A DNA stretch of 31,443 nucleotides from Hondaea fermentalgiana. Its lineage: Eukaryota > Sar > Bigyra > Thraustochytrida > Thraustochytriidae. The notes beneath the pieces were generated by a model. It was not told where the DNA came from and ran no database searches. It saw nothing but the letters and a program-made list of their open reading frames with translations. The position numbers were made by a program, and so were the translations under genes. The DNA is taken from NCBI GenBank assembly GCA_014084085.1, contig NPFB01000121.1:40154-71596 (forward strand). The letters are read 5' to 3'. Each line of letters starts with the position of its first letter. Positions within the stretch are counted from its first letter, which is position 1. Of the stretch, positions 9,170-17,280 are shown in pieces.

Positions 9170-9802
9170 TCACTGAATGTTAGGTCCGGCGCGCTTTTGT
9201 TCCTTCATCTTAAGCTTGAGCTGCTTCTGCTTGGAAAGCTTCTTGGGCTTGGTCTCAGGCATCTGGTCAATAATGGTGCGTTGCGCATAGACGCCCCAGG
9301 CCACAAGACCAGCAAGGAGTAGGACCACGAAGCCCAATATGGTGAATGTTGGGTCTGACTTGTCTGAATTTTGGGCAGGATCGACAGCATTGCCGGCCTT
9401 GGCATTGGCGTTCTCTCGCCTCATGATGGTCTGAACCTCTTCTTTGCAGTCGTCCGAAAGCTCTTTACCTTCGGTGTATGCCAGCCGCACCTGCTCATTA
9501 CACTCCTCGGAGAGTTGAGAAAACAGCTTTTGCAGTCGCTCTACCTCTTCAGCGCTCACCTGTGGCTGTTCGTCAGCGGCACCGGCGGCAGCAGCGTTGT
9601 CTCCATCGTTGTCATCGAATTCATCATTGATATCCATCACGTCGATATCATCCTCCTTGTCCGCACCAAAGACGTCTTCGGACTCTGCGGGTTCTGGGAT
9701 ATCGACCTCTTCGGCCAATACGCTGCTCGCGGGGGCGCTCAGGGCGAGCACCCCAACGAAGAGGCCGAGGACCGCGGTCTTCTTGCTCAGCATCACGACC
9801 AT
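9170..9802 (-). CDS. Small type I membrane protein with acidic lumenal domain and basic tail
   Basis: I do not recognise a family for this 210-residue protein. It begins with a clear signal peptide (hydrophobic 9-24, likely cut near the ASSVLA motif, 25-30). A strongly acidic stretch follows (31-68, many Asp and Glu). A probable helical segment (83-128) contains the only two cysteines, C101 and C119, 18 apart and able to pair. One membrane helix spans about 153-173, and a lysine-rich cytosolic tail (184-204) ends the protein. The acidic-lumen, single-TM, basic-tail layout recalls ER translocon-associated proteins such as TRAP-alpha, but no sequence match is claimed. An ATG three codons in (M4) is an equally good start. 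The upstream spacer is shared with the zinc-finger gene. Confidence 0.72.
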   Translation of the reverse strand: MVVMLSKKTAVLGLFVGVLALSAPASSVLAEEVDIPEPAESEDVFGADKEDDIDVMDINDEFDDNDGDNAAAAGAADEQPQVSAEEVERLQKLFSQLSEECNEQVRLAYTEGKELSDDCKEEVQTIMRRENANAKAGNAVDPAQNSDKSDPTFTILGFVVLLLAGLVAWGVYAQRTIIDQMPETKPKKLSKQKQLKLKMKEQKRAGPNIQ

Positions 9803-11136
9803 GGTATGTGCGAAGTCTACTCTTCAGTACTGACAGCTAGCCAGGCAGACAAGCAGCCAGTCAGCCAGGGTCGGTGTACTTTCGCCTCGGGAGCGCACGA
9901 CTCGCAGCCTGTCTTGCTCCTGCTTCCGGGCTCTTCCCCTTCTTCTTCTCGCTCGCTCGTGCGTGAGCTCGTTGTCGATTTGCTCGACTCGGATTATCGC
10001 CGCTGGCCAACGTGGAAGCTAGATCTTGTGAAATTACGTTGCGCAGATCGCTATGACTTTGCGTTGCGCAGATCGCTGGGAATTCACCAAAGTCACTGTG
10101 CGCGTGATGGATGGCGATGGATGGCAATGTGTATATCGTGACGCACGGGGCGAGACGGCCCTGGGTCCTTGTGCGAATGGATTTTTTCCCTTGCTGCCCT
10201 GACTGAGCGAGCGCGCGGAATTCTGCTCGCCAAAGAAGCCGTTTCTGCGTGTGAGCGCCGTGAAGACTCCTGTCATCCTTGTAGAAGGTAGTAGGTCTCA
10301 GCAAAGAAATGAAGAGCTAATCCGCCAAATAGAGCATAAGATCAGCCAGACGAACGAAGAGATAAAATACAAGATGGATGCAGCAGATGAAAAGGAACGA
10401 GTGTGGCTTGTAAAAGGTCAGTCGCACTCGTCTATATTTTGGTTGAGAAAGCGTATTGTGTGATGGACGTGGCTTCTCCAGAAAGGAAATGCATGCGATC
10501 CTTGTGTTGACTTTCCTTTTCGCCCGATTCATCGCCATCAGTTCCTTTTTCCTTGACCACACGTCCCTCCCTCTTCGAGCTCTTGAAACCTCTAAAGAGC
10601 CGCTGCCAGCGATTTTCTTTCGGTCGTCATTTGGATCGATGAACATTTCGTGTTGGTCGACTGTTTGGAGACAGACAGCACATTGCACATTGCTGCAGCT
10701 GCTGCTGAGACGGGAGAGCACTGATTTCTTCTTGCTCTCTTCGCACCCTCGTCCTTTCTGACCGAGCATTTCGCTGTCGCCGACCATGGCGGGCCGAGCC
10801 CTCAGTCAATCGCCGCGCCATCCTCGCGAATCTCTCGCTCGCCCTGCAGCACTCTTGCTTAGCTGCTCGGCCCAGGCGAGCGGGTCAAAAAGTCCTGAAC
10901 GCCTCACGCACGATCCTCCGTGCGCAGGCCCTTGCGACGCCCGGCCCATGACCGTCCATACCCGAGCGAACGGCCGGTTGACCCGGGTGGTCCTGGGCCC
11001 AGCCAGAACGAGCAATGCTCGAGCCCGATGGAATGAATGACCGAGCGAATGAGTGAATGCGCCCAATGAATGGGAAGGAAGACGCGGCGAGCAGGCGCAG
11101 AGTAGACCGCAGACGCGAGGCCCGAGGCGCCAGGAC
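9803..11136. promoter_or_regulatory. Long divergent intergenic region upstream of the zinc-finger gene
   Basis: About 1.3 kb lies between two divergent genes. Pyrimidine-rich tracts (about 9895-9960 and 10500-10765) look like promoter or 5' UTR sequence. An ATG-less frame at 10203-10463 encodes a short charged helix-like peptide, discussed under rejected items. Near 11025-11060 GAATGA-like words repeat. No gene could be supported. True first exons of the downstream gene could lie here. Confidence 0.5.
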
Positions 11137-13890
11137 ATGTTGTCGCTAATGGGGAGCTTTTGTGCGTGGCACCANNNNNNNNNNNNNNNNNNNNNNNNNN
11201 NNNNNNNNNNNNNNNNNNNNNNNNNNNNNNNNNNNNNNNNNNNNNNNNNNNNNNNNNNNNNNNNNNNNNNNNNNCCCGCCGCGCCCCGCGCCGGCGCCGG
11301 CGCCAGCCTCGGGAGCGGGCCCGGCGCGCCCGCGGCGCAGCAGCAGCAGCAGCAGCAGCGGCAGCGGCAATCTCCGCTGCAGCAGCAGCAGCAGCAGCAG
11401 CGGCAGCAGCCGCAGGCGCCGCAGCAGCGACCCATGGGCCAGCAGCAGTCGCTGCAGCAGTCGCTGCAGCAGCAGCAGCAGCAGCAGCGGCGGCCTGAGC
11501 AGCAACAGCAGGAGCCCGGCTTCGCCGCGCAGAGCTATGTGCATAGTCTCATGCAGGCCATGGGGTTGCCGATACGGACGCAGCAGCAGCAGCAGCAGCA
11601 GGCGCAGTCTGGACTATGGCCTGCCCAAGGCATGCATAACTCGGGCGTGGGGCCTGGAACCTCGACGTCGCAAATGCCATTACCCTCTTCAGTGCTGCAG
11701 CAGGTTCGCCAATTTCTACCGGCAGGTTTGGACCCATCCGTTTCGTCAGCGTACCATGACAGTCTTCTTTTGCAGCTGCAAAAGCAGCAGGAAGAACTGC
11801 ACAAGCAGCAGGAGCAACTGCAAAAACACCAAGAGCAGCAATTGCAACTCCAACTCCAGCAGTACGCAAACCAGTCGAACTTTTACGCAAATCCCCAATC
11901 ACAATCAGCGCCACAAAGTCGTCCCGATATATCTCTGAACGAGCTGCAGCAACGCATACTAAGCCAGTTCGGAGGACTTAATCACTTGCATCTGCCTCAA
12001 GCCGCCTCGGGCCCCCATCAGTCTCAGCTCGGGCAGTTTCAGTCACAACAGCCTCCTTCTAGACAATCTCACGGCCCCATTCCACATTACAATGCGCCAC
12101 TGCAACAAGGCCACAACGTCGGAATGCAGGCGCAGTATGCGCGATCTGGAACCAATACGAACGCAAGCACAGTGCCTTCCTCTTATTCTTCTTCTTCTTC
12201 TTCTTCTTCTTCTTCTTCGTCTCCATCGAAAAAACCGAGGCAGTCAACCCCCAACAAGTCAAGCGCAAGTCAATCCTCGCCAGTGAAAAAACCACCACAA
12301 CCCATTAAAAAACAAAAGCAACCCATGAGCGCCCCTCAGGCACCCAAGGGCAATGGGAGCGCACACAAGCCTGGGCCTGCTGGTGATATAAACGTGAACA
12401 CCGCAACGCCCAAGAATACCACGAGCTTGGTACCAGAAGGCAAATCCAACGCTCGAAAAGAAGCCCAGACTCAAGCCAAGACGTCGAAGCCGTCCAAACC
12501 CAAGGCAACAGTGGCCCCAACCAAGATCATTCCCGTCACAAAGGGTGTCGGCGAAAAGACGAGCAGGGCGGCTGCGAACCCTGTGGCTCCCCAAGGGGGC
12601 AACGTACCATTGGCAGCGGGTGGCTCGAGCTTTGTCAAGCCCGAAGCTCCCATTCCGTTGCAAGCGCCAAAAGAAGAAGTATTGGCGCCGCCGCCGTGGC
12701 GAGACGGTGGAGCCCGCGCCGACGTCATTTCGCCATTGCCCATGAACCGCGTGGAGCGCTTCGTGGAGCGGCACAGGCGTTGGAAAAATCGATATTGCTG
12801 GCCAGACGAGGAGGCGTCCGAAGTCCTCTCTTATCGCGACGTTCACCTTAACGTGGACGCCGTGACAACAAAACAGCTGTGTGTGTGCCAGTTGTGCAAG
12901 TGCAAAGTGGGCGTGACGCGTTTCGCCAATCATCTTGAAACATGCTCGAGGCGAGCGGCGCGGAAGCGCGGGCGAACTTCCGCCGCGCAGGGAAGTGTCG
13001 CTTCTGTAGGGAGCACTTCCGTGCTGGCCCAGGCTTCGCAAGGAGACTTGAGCAGTATGGGCGGTGGAGAATCCGGCCGTCTGACTCCATCACTGGCACG
13101 ATCACGCTCCTCGAGTTCTGCAGCAGCAACAGCCTCGGCGCTTCGAAAGAAACGGAGTCCAAGTACCACGGGAGGAGGCTCCGCCAACAAGAAGGCTCGC
13201 GCCGGCACGAGCGCGAGTCTGGGAGCCGCTGCAAGGGCGCACGCCTCTCTGGCGGAAGCCAATATCAAGAAGAAGTCTCTTTCGCTTGCACGAGAAGCCT
13301 CAAAGAAGTTGCCGGCGCCCGTCTTTCTGGATGAGAGCTTTCGATGCCGGGCCTGCAACCTGCGGGGGAATGTGGACGATTCGACGATCCTTTGTGACGG
13401 ATGTGATAGGGGTTATCACATTAGGTGCATCCATCGTCTCGGCTTGAATGTGGACAAGCTTGCGCGCGACGATGGCAAAGAAACCGTCGACGAGCTCCGC
13501 GACCGGCTAACCTCAATCGCTGAGCCGTACTTCTGCGTTGAGTGCTTGCCCAAACTTGGCGAGGAACATCGAGGGACGGTGAACTCGCCGACGCTTGGAA
13601 TGTCGACTTCAGAAAAGGTCAAGCACGGGAGAATTTACGCCGAGACGGGACCAATCGAGTTCATCTGCGACTCGTGCCAGAAACAGATTTCAAAGTCGCG
13701 CTGGCGCTGCCTCGTTTGCAACAACTTTGATGCTTGCAACGACTGTCATCAGAATTTTGTCCGCCATGCAAACAATCCGAAGGCCTCTTTTGAAGCATCG
13801 ATGTCCTCATCACTGAACTCGGAGTCCCCTTCAGGGACCAAGCCGTGCGTGCACCACGGCACGCATCGGGCGCAGCGAATCGCCCTCTGA
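11137..13890 (+). CDS. PolyQ nuclear protein with Sgf11-like, PHD and ZZ zinc fingers (interrupted by assembly gap)
   Basis: A likely chromatin or transcription factor. Residues are numbered on the frame read through the gap from 11053, giving 945 residues. Four Q7 tracts (96-102, 110-116, 139-145, 177-183) sit in a Gln-rich region reaching about 360. A 12-Ser run and Lys/Pro-rich disorder (about 379-550) follow. C612-x2-C615-x11-H627-x3-C631 with TRFANHLE inside matches the Sgf11/ATXN7L3 finger of the SAGA deubiquitinase module. A PHD finger (C765, C768, C781, C784, H789, C792, C828, C831) and a ZZ finger (C872, C875, then WRC at C886, C889, C895, C898, with HxxxH near 935-938) end the protein. 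Basic patches suggest nuclear import. A 100-N gap removes the N-terminus: the frame before it begins at GTG, 11137 is the first in-frame ATG, and the real start may lie in the gap or upstream. Confidence 0.82.
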   Translation: MLSLMGSFCAWHXXXXXXXXXXXXXXXXXXXXXXXXXXXXXXXXXXPAAPRAGAGASLGSGPGAPAAQQQQQQQRQRQSPLQQQQQQQRQQPQAPQQRPMGQQQSLQQSLQQQQQQQRRPEQQQQEPGFAAQSYVHSLMQAMGLPIRTQQQQQQQAQSGLWPAQGMHNSGVGPGTSTSQMPLPSSVLQQVRQFLPAGLDPSVSSAYHDSLLLQLQKQQEELHKQQEQLQKHQEQQLQLQLQQYANQSNFYANPQSQSAPQSRPDISLNELQQRILSQFGGLNHLHLPQAASGPHQSQLGQFQSQQPPSRQSHGPIPHYNAPLQQGHNVGMQAQYARSGTNTNASTVPSSYSSSSSSSSSSSSPSKKPRQSTPNKSSASQSSPVKKPPQPIKKQKQPMSAPQAPKGNGSAHKPGPAGDINVNTATPKNTTSLVPEGKSNARKEAQTQAKTSKPSKPKATVAPTKIIPVTKGVGEKTSRAAANPVAPQGGNVPLAAGGSSFVKPEAPIPLQAPKEEVLAPPPWRDGGARADVISPLPMNRVERFVERHRRWKNRYCWPDEEASEVLSYRDVHLNVDAVTTKQLCVCQLCKCKVGVTRFANHLETCSRRAARKRGRTSAAQGSVASVGSTSVLAQASQGDLSSMGGGESGRLTPSLARSRSSSSAAATASALRKKRSPSTTGGGSANKKARAGTSASLGAAARAHASLAEANIKKKSLSLAREASKKLPAPVFLDESFRCRACNLRGNVDDSTILCDGCDRGYHIRCIHRLGLNVDKLARDDGKETVDELRDRLTSIAEPYFCVECLPKLGEEHRGTVNSPTLGMSTSEKVKHGRIYAETGPIEFICDSCQKQISKSRWRCLVCNNFDACNDCHQNFVRHANNPKASFEASMSSSLNSESPSGTKPCVHHGTHRAQRIAL
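11175..11274. other. Assembly gap (100 N)
   Basis: Exactly 100 N, a usual placeholder for a gap of unknown size. It falls in the N-terminal part of the polyQ gene, next to very GC-rich sequence and CAG tracts, the kind of DNA that assemblers fail on. Any frame joined across it is arbitrary. Confidence 0.97.
11338..11601 (+). repeat. Four uninterrupted (CAG)7 tracts
   Basis: Pure CAG runs of seven units each occur at 11338-11358, 11380-11400, 11467-11487 and 11581-11601, all in frame as glutamine. Shorter CAG/CAA runs lie between them. Pure tracts of this sort commonly vary in length between alleles. Confidence 0.9.
12187..12222 (+). repeat. TCT trinucleotide run encoding polySer
   Basis: Twelve serine codons in a row, eleven of them in a nearly pure TCT/TTC microsatellite, lie between the Gln-rich and Lys-rich disordered regions of the zinc-finger protein. 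Confidence 0.85.
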
Positions 13891-14265
13891 CCACCACATC
13901 GTTCGTTCTTGTGCGCATTTGCGATCGTCATGCAAGACTCTTCGTGCCTCGTGACCTTCCACTCTTCACAAGACGTGATAACAAAAAGACCAAACAAACC
14001 AACAAACAATCAAACAAACAAGTTTTGCCAACATTTATGTGCGCGTGTCAACGAGCTTTTATGAGAGGAAACTCACCACACAATACAACATAGTGCAGTA
14101 CAGCGCAGTGAAGTAAAACACGTAGGATCTCGTGCGACAACGAAAGCCGTGCGAGAAAGTCATTGCGCGCCTACGCCTGACTAGCTGCGTCGCGTCGCGT
14201 CGTTTTTTGTTTTCGTGCTACAGTCTTCCTCGTGTTTGCTTATATTCGCTCGAACCAAGGTGCAC
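13891..14265. other. Convergent 3' spacer with AAAC-rich tract
   Basis: The spacer lies between the 3' ends of the zinc-finger gene (plus) and the lipase gene (minus). A low-complexity CAAA/AAAC run is at 13991-14021. No gene is seen; both transcripts probably end here. Confidence 0.5.
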
Positions 14266-15843
14266 TCAGAAACTTGGCTCTCGAGCCACATACGAAGGAT
14301 TCGCCGAAGACACCACGATAGATGCAGGCTCTCGTCTGCCTACACGCGCGGATTGCAGACCTGCCGAAGGCGAAGCGGACGCCGACGTTGGTAATGAAGT
14401 TGCAGGATCCGCCGCAAAGGTCGCGGAGCTGCTCCGTCGAATCCAAAGAACCAGTGCGAGCGCGGCGAGGGCCAAGGCAGAACCCACGCTTCCCCCCGCA
14501 ATGGCCGCTACTTCACTTGCGCTGCGCCCCTCGTCGGCAGCGGCGTCCTTGAAAGGTGTCGGGGCCATTGTTGAATCAAGGTCGGTGCCTCCATCAGCGC
14601 CAACAGCACGCAGGATGCGTTGCGCCTGGTTCGCAAAGTTTGCGCGTGCACGATCGTCATCAGCATCATTGTAAGTCCACCCGATAATCTGCAAATGGTC
14701 CAGCAAGGTGTACTGATAGTACCATTGACCGGGGACCCATTCCCAGTCGTCGTTGTCGCTGTTTGGGTCAAAAGGGATGCAAGTCGTGCCCGGGTATGCA
14801 AGTTGCGGGCACTTGCTGCTTTCCACAGGAACAAGGCCATCGTTTTCGCGCAAATCCTGAGGCTGCTCGACGTCTCCAATGATATTGGCAAAGGGACTGA
14901 GTCCAGCCCACATAAGGGGCGAGGCCTCCTGGGCGTACCCGCAGACCGTCTCTTCGTCGTTGCACCGGTAAACTGGCTGAGTAAGTGACGTAGAGAATGC
15001 AAAATAGTGTGTGTCCGGGTACGCGTGCTGTCCAGCCTCCTGCTGCACCAACGCGCCGTCGGGGGACAAGTCAAAGGGCGCAAGATCGAGATTGTCGACA
15101 CTCCAAATCGGCGACTCGCGCATACGCGTGAAAAAGTCTCCAATCGTTTCGTTGGACAGTTTGGTGATATTCCACTGGCTCAGGTCGAACCCATAGATCT
15201 CGTCAATAAAGGTGTCTTCGGATATGCCTGCAAAACCGAGAATAAAGACTTCAATGACGCGCACGATGTCCTCGCCCAGCAAGGGCTCGAGCGTGCTACC
15301 ATCGTGCGTCCCGGAAAAGGATGTCATGGTTTTGATCATGGTGCCGAGACCTGCAAAGAGCGGGGAGAGCTCTTCGGGAGGCGTGGCGTCGATCTCCTCT
15401 TGGATGCCCTCCTGCAGCAAGATCTCGAGTTTGCGGATCGTAGACCCACCCATACTGTGACCGAGGATGTGAATAGGGTTTTCCGTCGACCACTCGGGAT
15501 AGAATCCCTTGCCCGTGAAGTTCCGTCCATATCGATTGTGGCCGTGCCGCTCGCTGTGCACCTTGCCGTAGTCCACGACGGTGCCCATGATTTGCGCGTA
15601 CGCCTCGCACGCGCGGTCGTGGTTGCTGCTGACGGGGCCGACCTCAGCTTGGTACGCCTCGAAGCCGCGCTCTGTAAACTCGTTGATGTACACCCAGTAA
15701 GGGAAGCCAAAGAACTCGTCGGGGGCAAAGCCGCCGAGGCCATGAATGAAGACGGCCACCTCCTTGGCCGCACTGTGTCCGGGCAGGCTCGCTATCGCCG
15801 CGATCGTCATCGCCATTGCAACGAGCGAACTTTGTCTCCTCAT
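14266..15843 (-). CDS. Membrane-anchored triacylglycerol lipase, bacterial family I.5-like
   Basis: A 525-residue alpha/beta-hydrolase that should cleave ester bonds of lipids outside the cell. A signal peptide (about 1-26) is followed by an oxyanion-hole segment (FIHGLGGF, 32-39). The nucleophile is S130 in GHSMGG, the acid D335 in ENDGLV, and the base H383 in LDHLQIIG. The block VGPVSSNHDRACEAYAQ (68-84) and the following HGHNRYGR are very like Geobacillus/Staphylococcus lipases of family I.5/I.6. Candidate zinc ligands there are D76, H96, H102 and D258. Unlike the bacterial enzymes it has three N-glycosylation sequons (N108, N225, N231), a C-terminal membrane helix (444-468) and a 57-residue tail. 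The frame is open upstream to a GTG at 16008, but the ATG at 15843 directly precedes the signal peptide and was chosen. It is divergent from the giant PqiA-like gene. Confidence 0.9.
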   Translation of the reverse strand: MRRQSSLVAMAMTIAAIASLPGHSAAKEVAVFIHGLGGFAPDEFFGFPYWVYINEFTERGFEAYQAEVGPVSSNHDRACEAYAQIMGTVVDYGKVHSERHGHNRYGRNFTGKGFYPEWSTENPIHILGHSMGGSTIRKLEILLQEGIQEEIDATPPEELSPLFAGLGTMIKTMTSFSGTHDGSTLEPLLGEDIVRVIEVFILGFAGISEDTFIDEIYGFDLSQWNITKLSNETIGDFFTRMRESPIWSVDNLDLAPFDLSPDGALVQQEAGQHAYPDTHYFAFSTSLTQPVYRCNDEETVCGYAQEASPLMWAGLSPFANIIGDVEQPQDLRENDGLVPVESSKCPQLAYPGTTCIPFDPNSDNDDWEWVPGQWYYQYTLLDHLQIIGWTYNDADDDRARANFANQAQRILRAVGADGGTDLDSTMAPTPFKDAAADEGRSASEVAAIAGGSVGSALALAALALVLWIRRSSSATFAADPATSLPTSASASPSAGLQSARVGRREPASIVVSSANPSYVAREPSF

Positions 15844-15845
15844 CG

Positions 15846-15864
15846 TCTCTCTCTCTCTCTCTCT
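15846..15864. repeat. (CT)n/(GA)n microsatellite in the lipase 5' leader
   Basis: About nine TC dinucleotides lie two bases upstream of the lipase ATG; on the sense strand they read as GA repeats. Their position suggests a 5' UTR element or a GAGA-type promoter motif. Confidence 0.8.
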
Positions 15865-16810
15865 TTTGCAGCGCTTATAGAGCTTACCGCGAGAGATCGA
15901 GCGATCAAGCAAACGAGCAAGCAAGGGACCAAGCGAGGGTTGTGTGCTTTGCTCTTGCTTTGCACTGGCGCGGCCCAAGACTTTCGTCAATCGCAGGACT
16001 GCTTTCACCTTTTCCCCGCGCGCTGTGGCCTGCTACCTCGTCTGTACCCCGCTCGATCTCTACCTTGCTCAGTAGCTACGCACGCGAGCTCCGTTCGGTT
16101 CCAGATCGCAAACTGTGTTCTCCGACTTTTGTCTGTCTGTCCTGCCCCTCGCTCTCGCTGGCGGCTCGAAGATCCCGTTTTGGCCTCTCCGAAACCTCTT
16201 TCACGCCGGCACCGCATCCCTATTTTCCCTTTCTCCCGCTCGCCGCCAGATTGCGGCCTGACCCGGCGCAGCGTATCCTCCGTCCGCCGCGCGACTTCGA
16301 TCTCGATCTCGTCTCGCCCCGCGATCCGCCCCGGCCCACAGTCACCCTGACTCTCCCCGCAGATGCGCGCCCCGCAGCCGCCGGTACTTCACTTCGCGCC
16401 CTATCTTGGGACTGCAGTCGCGGCCTGGGACGCGACGCCGTCGACGGCATCGCGCGCCGCGCAGGCCCAGACTCGTGCGCTGATGTTGTTGTCGCTGTTC
16501 TTGTCGCCGGTGTTGTCGGGCGCGCGTCCGGGCTGGGCGAAGAGGCCCCCGAGCCGGGAGTGGACAGAGGGAGGCAGGGACGGACGGCGAGGATGGCGCT
16601 GCGCAGCGACATCAAGAACGGCGCGAGGCGGGGCCGCGGCATCCTGCGCCCGCCGCCGCGCATGGGCGGACGTGGCGGCGAGCGTCATATGGCGAAGCGG
16701 TATCTTGCGCGCGAAAAAAGACACCAGCCGCCCGCAGCTGGGCGTATGTCCTCCCTCCCTCGCGCGAGTCAAGGCAGGACGCTTGCCCGAGATGTTCGCG
16801 ACCGCGGCCA

Positions 16811-16837
16811 CGATCACGATCACGATCACGATCACGA
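16811..16837. repeat. CGATCA hexamer tandem repeat
   Basis: Four perfect CGATCA units followed by a partial CGA. It sits in the divergent spacer with no supported reading frame. Confidence 0.85.
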
Positions 16838-17280
16838 CAGCAGCCGCAAGCGACGCGACGCAACGCGACGCTGGAGAGGACACCATCTCGCGCGAGAGGA
16901 TGCGCCGGACGACAGCCAGCCCCACCAGCTGGGCGACCAGTCAGTAGACTCATGGGCAGAGCACGGTGTAGGCGGCCAAGGCAGTCTGACTACACGCTTG
17001 AGCACAAAAGAAGAAGAGTGCGAGCGCGAGTCCGAGCTGCGCGTCCATCGAGCGCGGCTACAGTCTGAGTAACGGCGGCCGCGAGGAAGTACGAGCGCGC
17101 TCAAAAAGAGACAAACTCGCGCAACGCACTCGTGTAAGAGCCTCGACGCCGCCACGACGGACGGGGCAATCAAACTCGTATCCGAAAACGCCACGGGGCC
17201 GAGCCATCCGGGTCTGCAAACAAGAAGTGCAGGCAGTAGGGAGCAGCGCGCGTCGAGCGGGCGAAGCCCTTCGGCAACCG

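Larger units (their letters stand above)
15844..17280. promoter_or_regulatory. 1.4-kb divergent intergenic region (lipase / PqiA-like giant protein)
   Basis: This region must hold the promoters and 5' leaders of two divergent genes. Long open frames cross it on both strands, but they overlap each other, are arginine/serine/proline-rich and show no domains, as expected of GC-rich DNA. I found no supported gene. Simple repeats at 15846-15864 and 16811-16837 are listed separately. Confidence 0.55.

Noticed and set aside
10203..10463. Plus-strand frame encoding a charged, helix-like peptide (NEELIRQIEHKISQTNEEIKYK)
   Set aside because: The composition looks protein-like, but there is no ATG before residue 10374, the frame ends after about 70 codons and no splice partner was evident. 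It could be an unspotted exon or a gene remnant; not enough to call.
10491..10761. Plus-strand 90-codon frame with a signal-like hydrophobic start
   Set aside because: The hydrophobicity follows from the pyrimidine-rich DNA (Leu, Phe, Ser codons), typical of promoter tracts; no other support.
10317..10787. Minus-strand 156-codon frame with a CxxC pair
   Set aside because: No domain matches, it lies in promoter-like DNA and is antisense to pyrimidine-rich sequence; likely chance.
15844..16008. N-terminal extension of the lipase to a GTG at 16008
   Set aside because: It begins with a non-ATG codon, contains the RERERE product of a GA microsatellite and would bury the signal peptide; the ATG at 15843 is better.
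15007..17072. Long plus-strand frames of 447 and 418 codons antisense to and beyond the lipase
   Set aside because: They are shadows of GC-rich coding and promoter DNA, with low-complexity composition and no domains, overlapping a well-supported gene.
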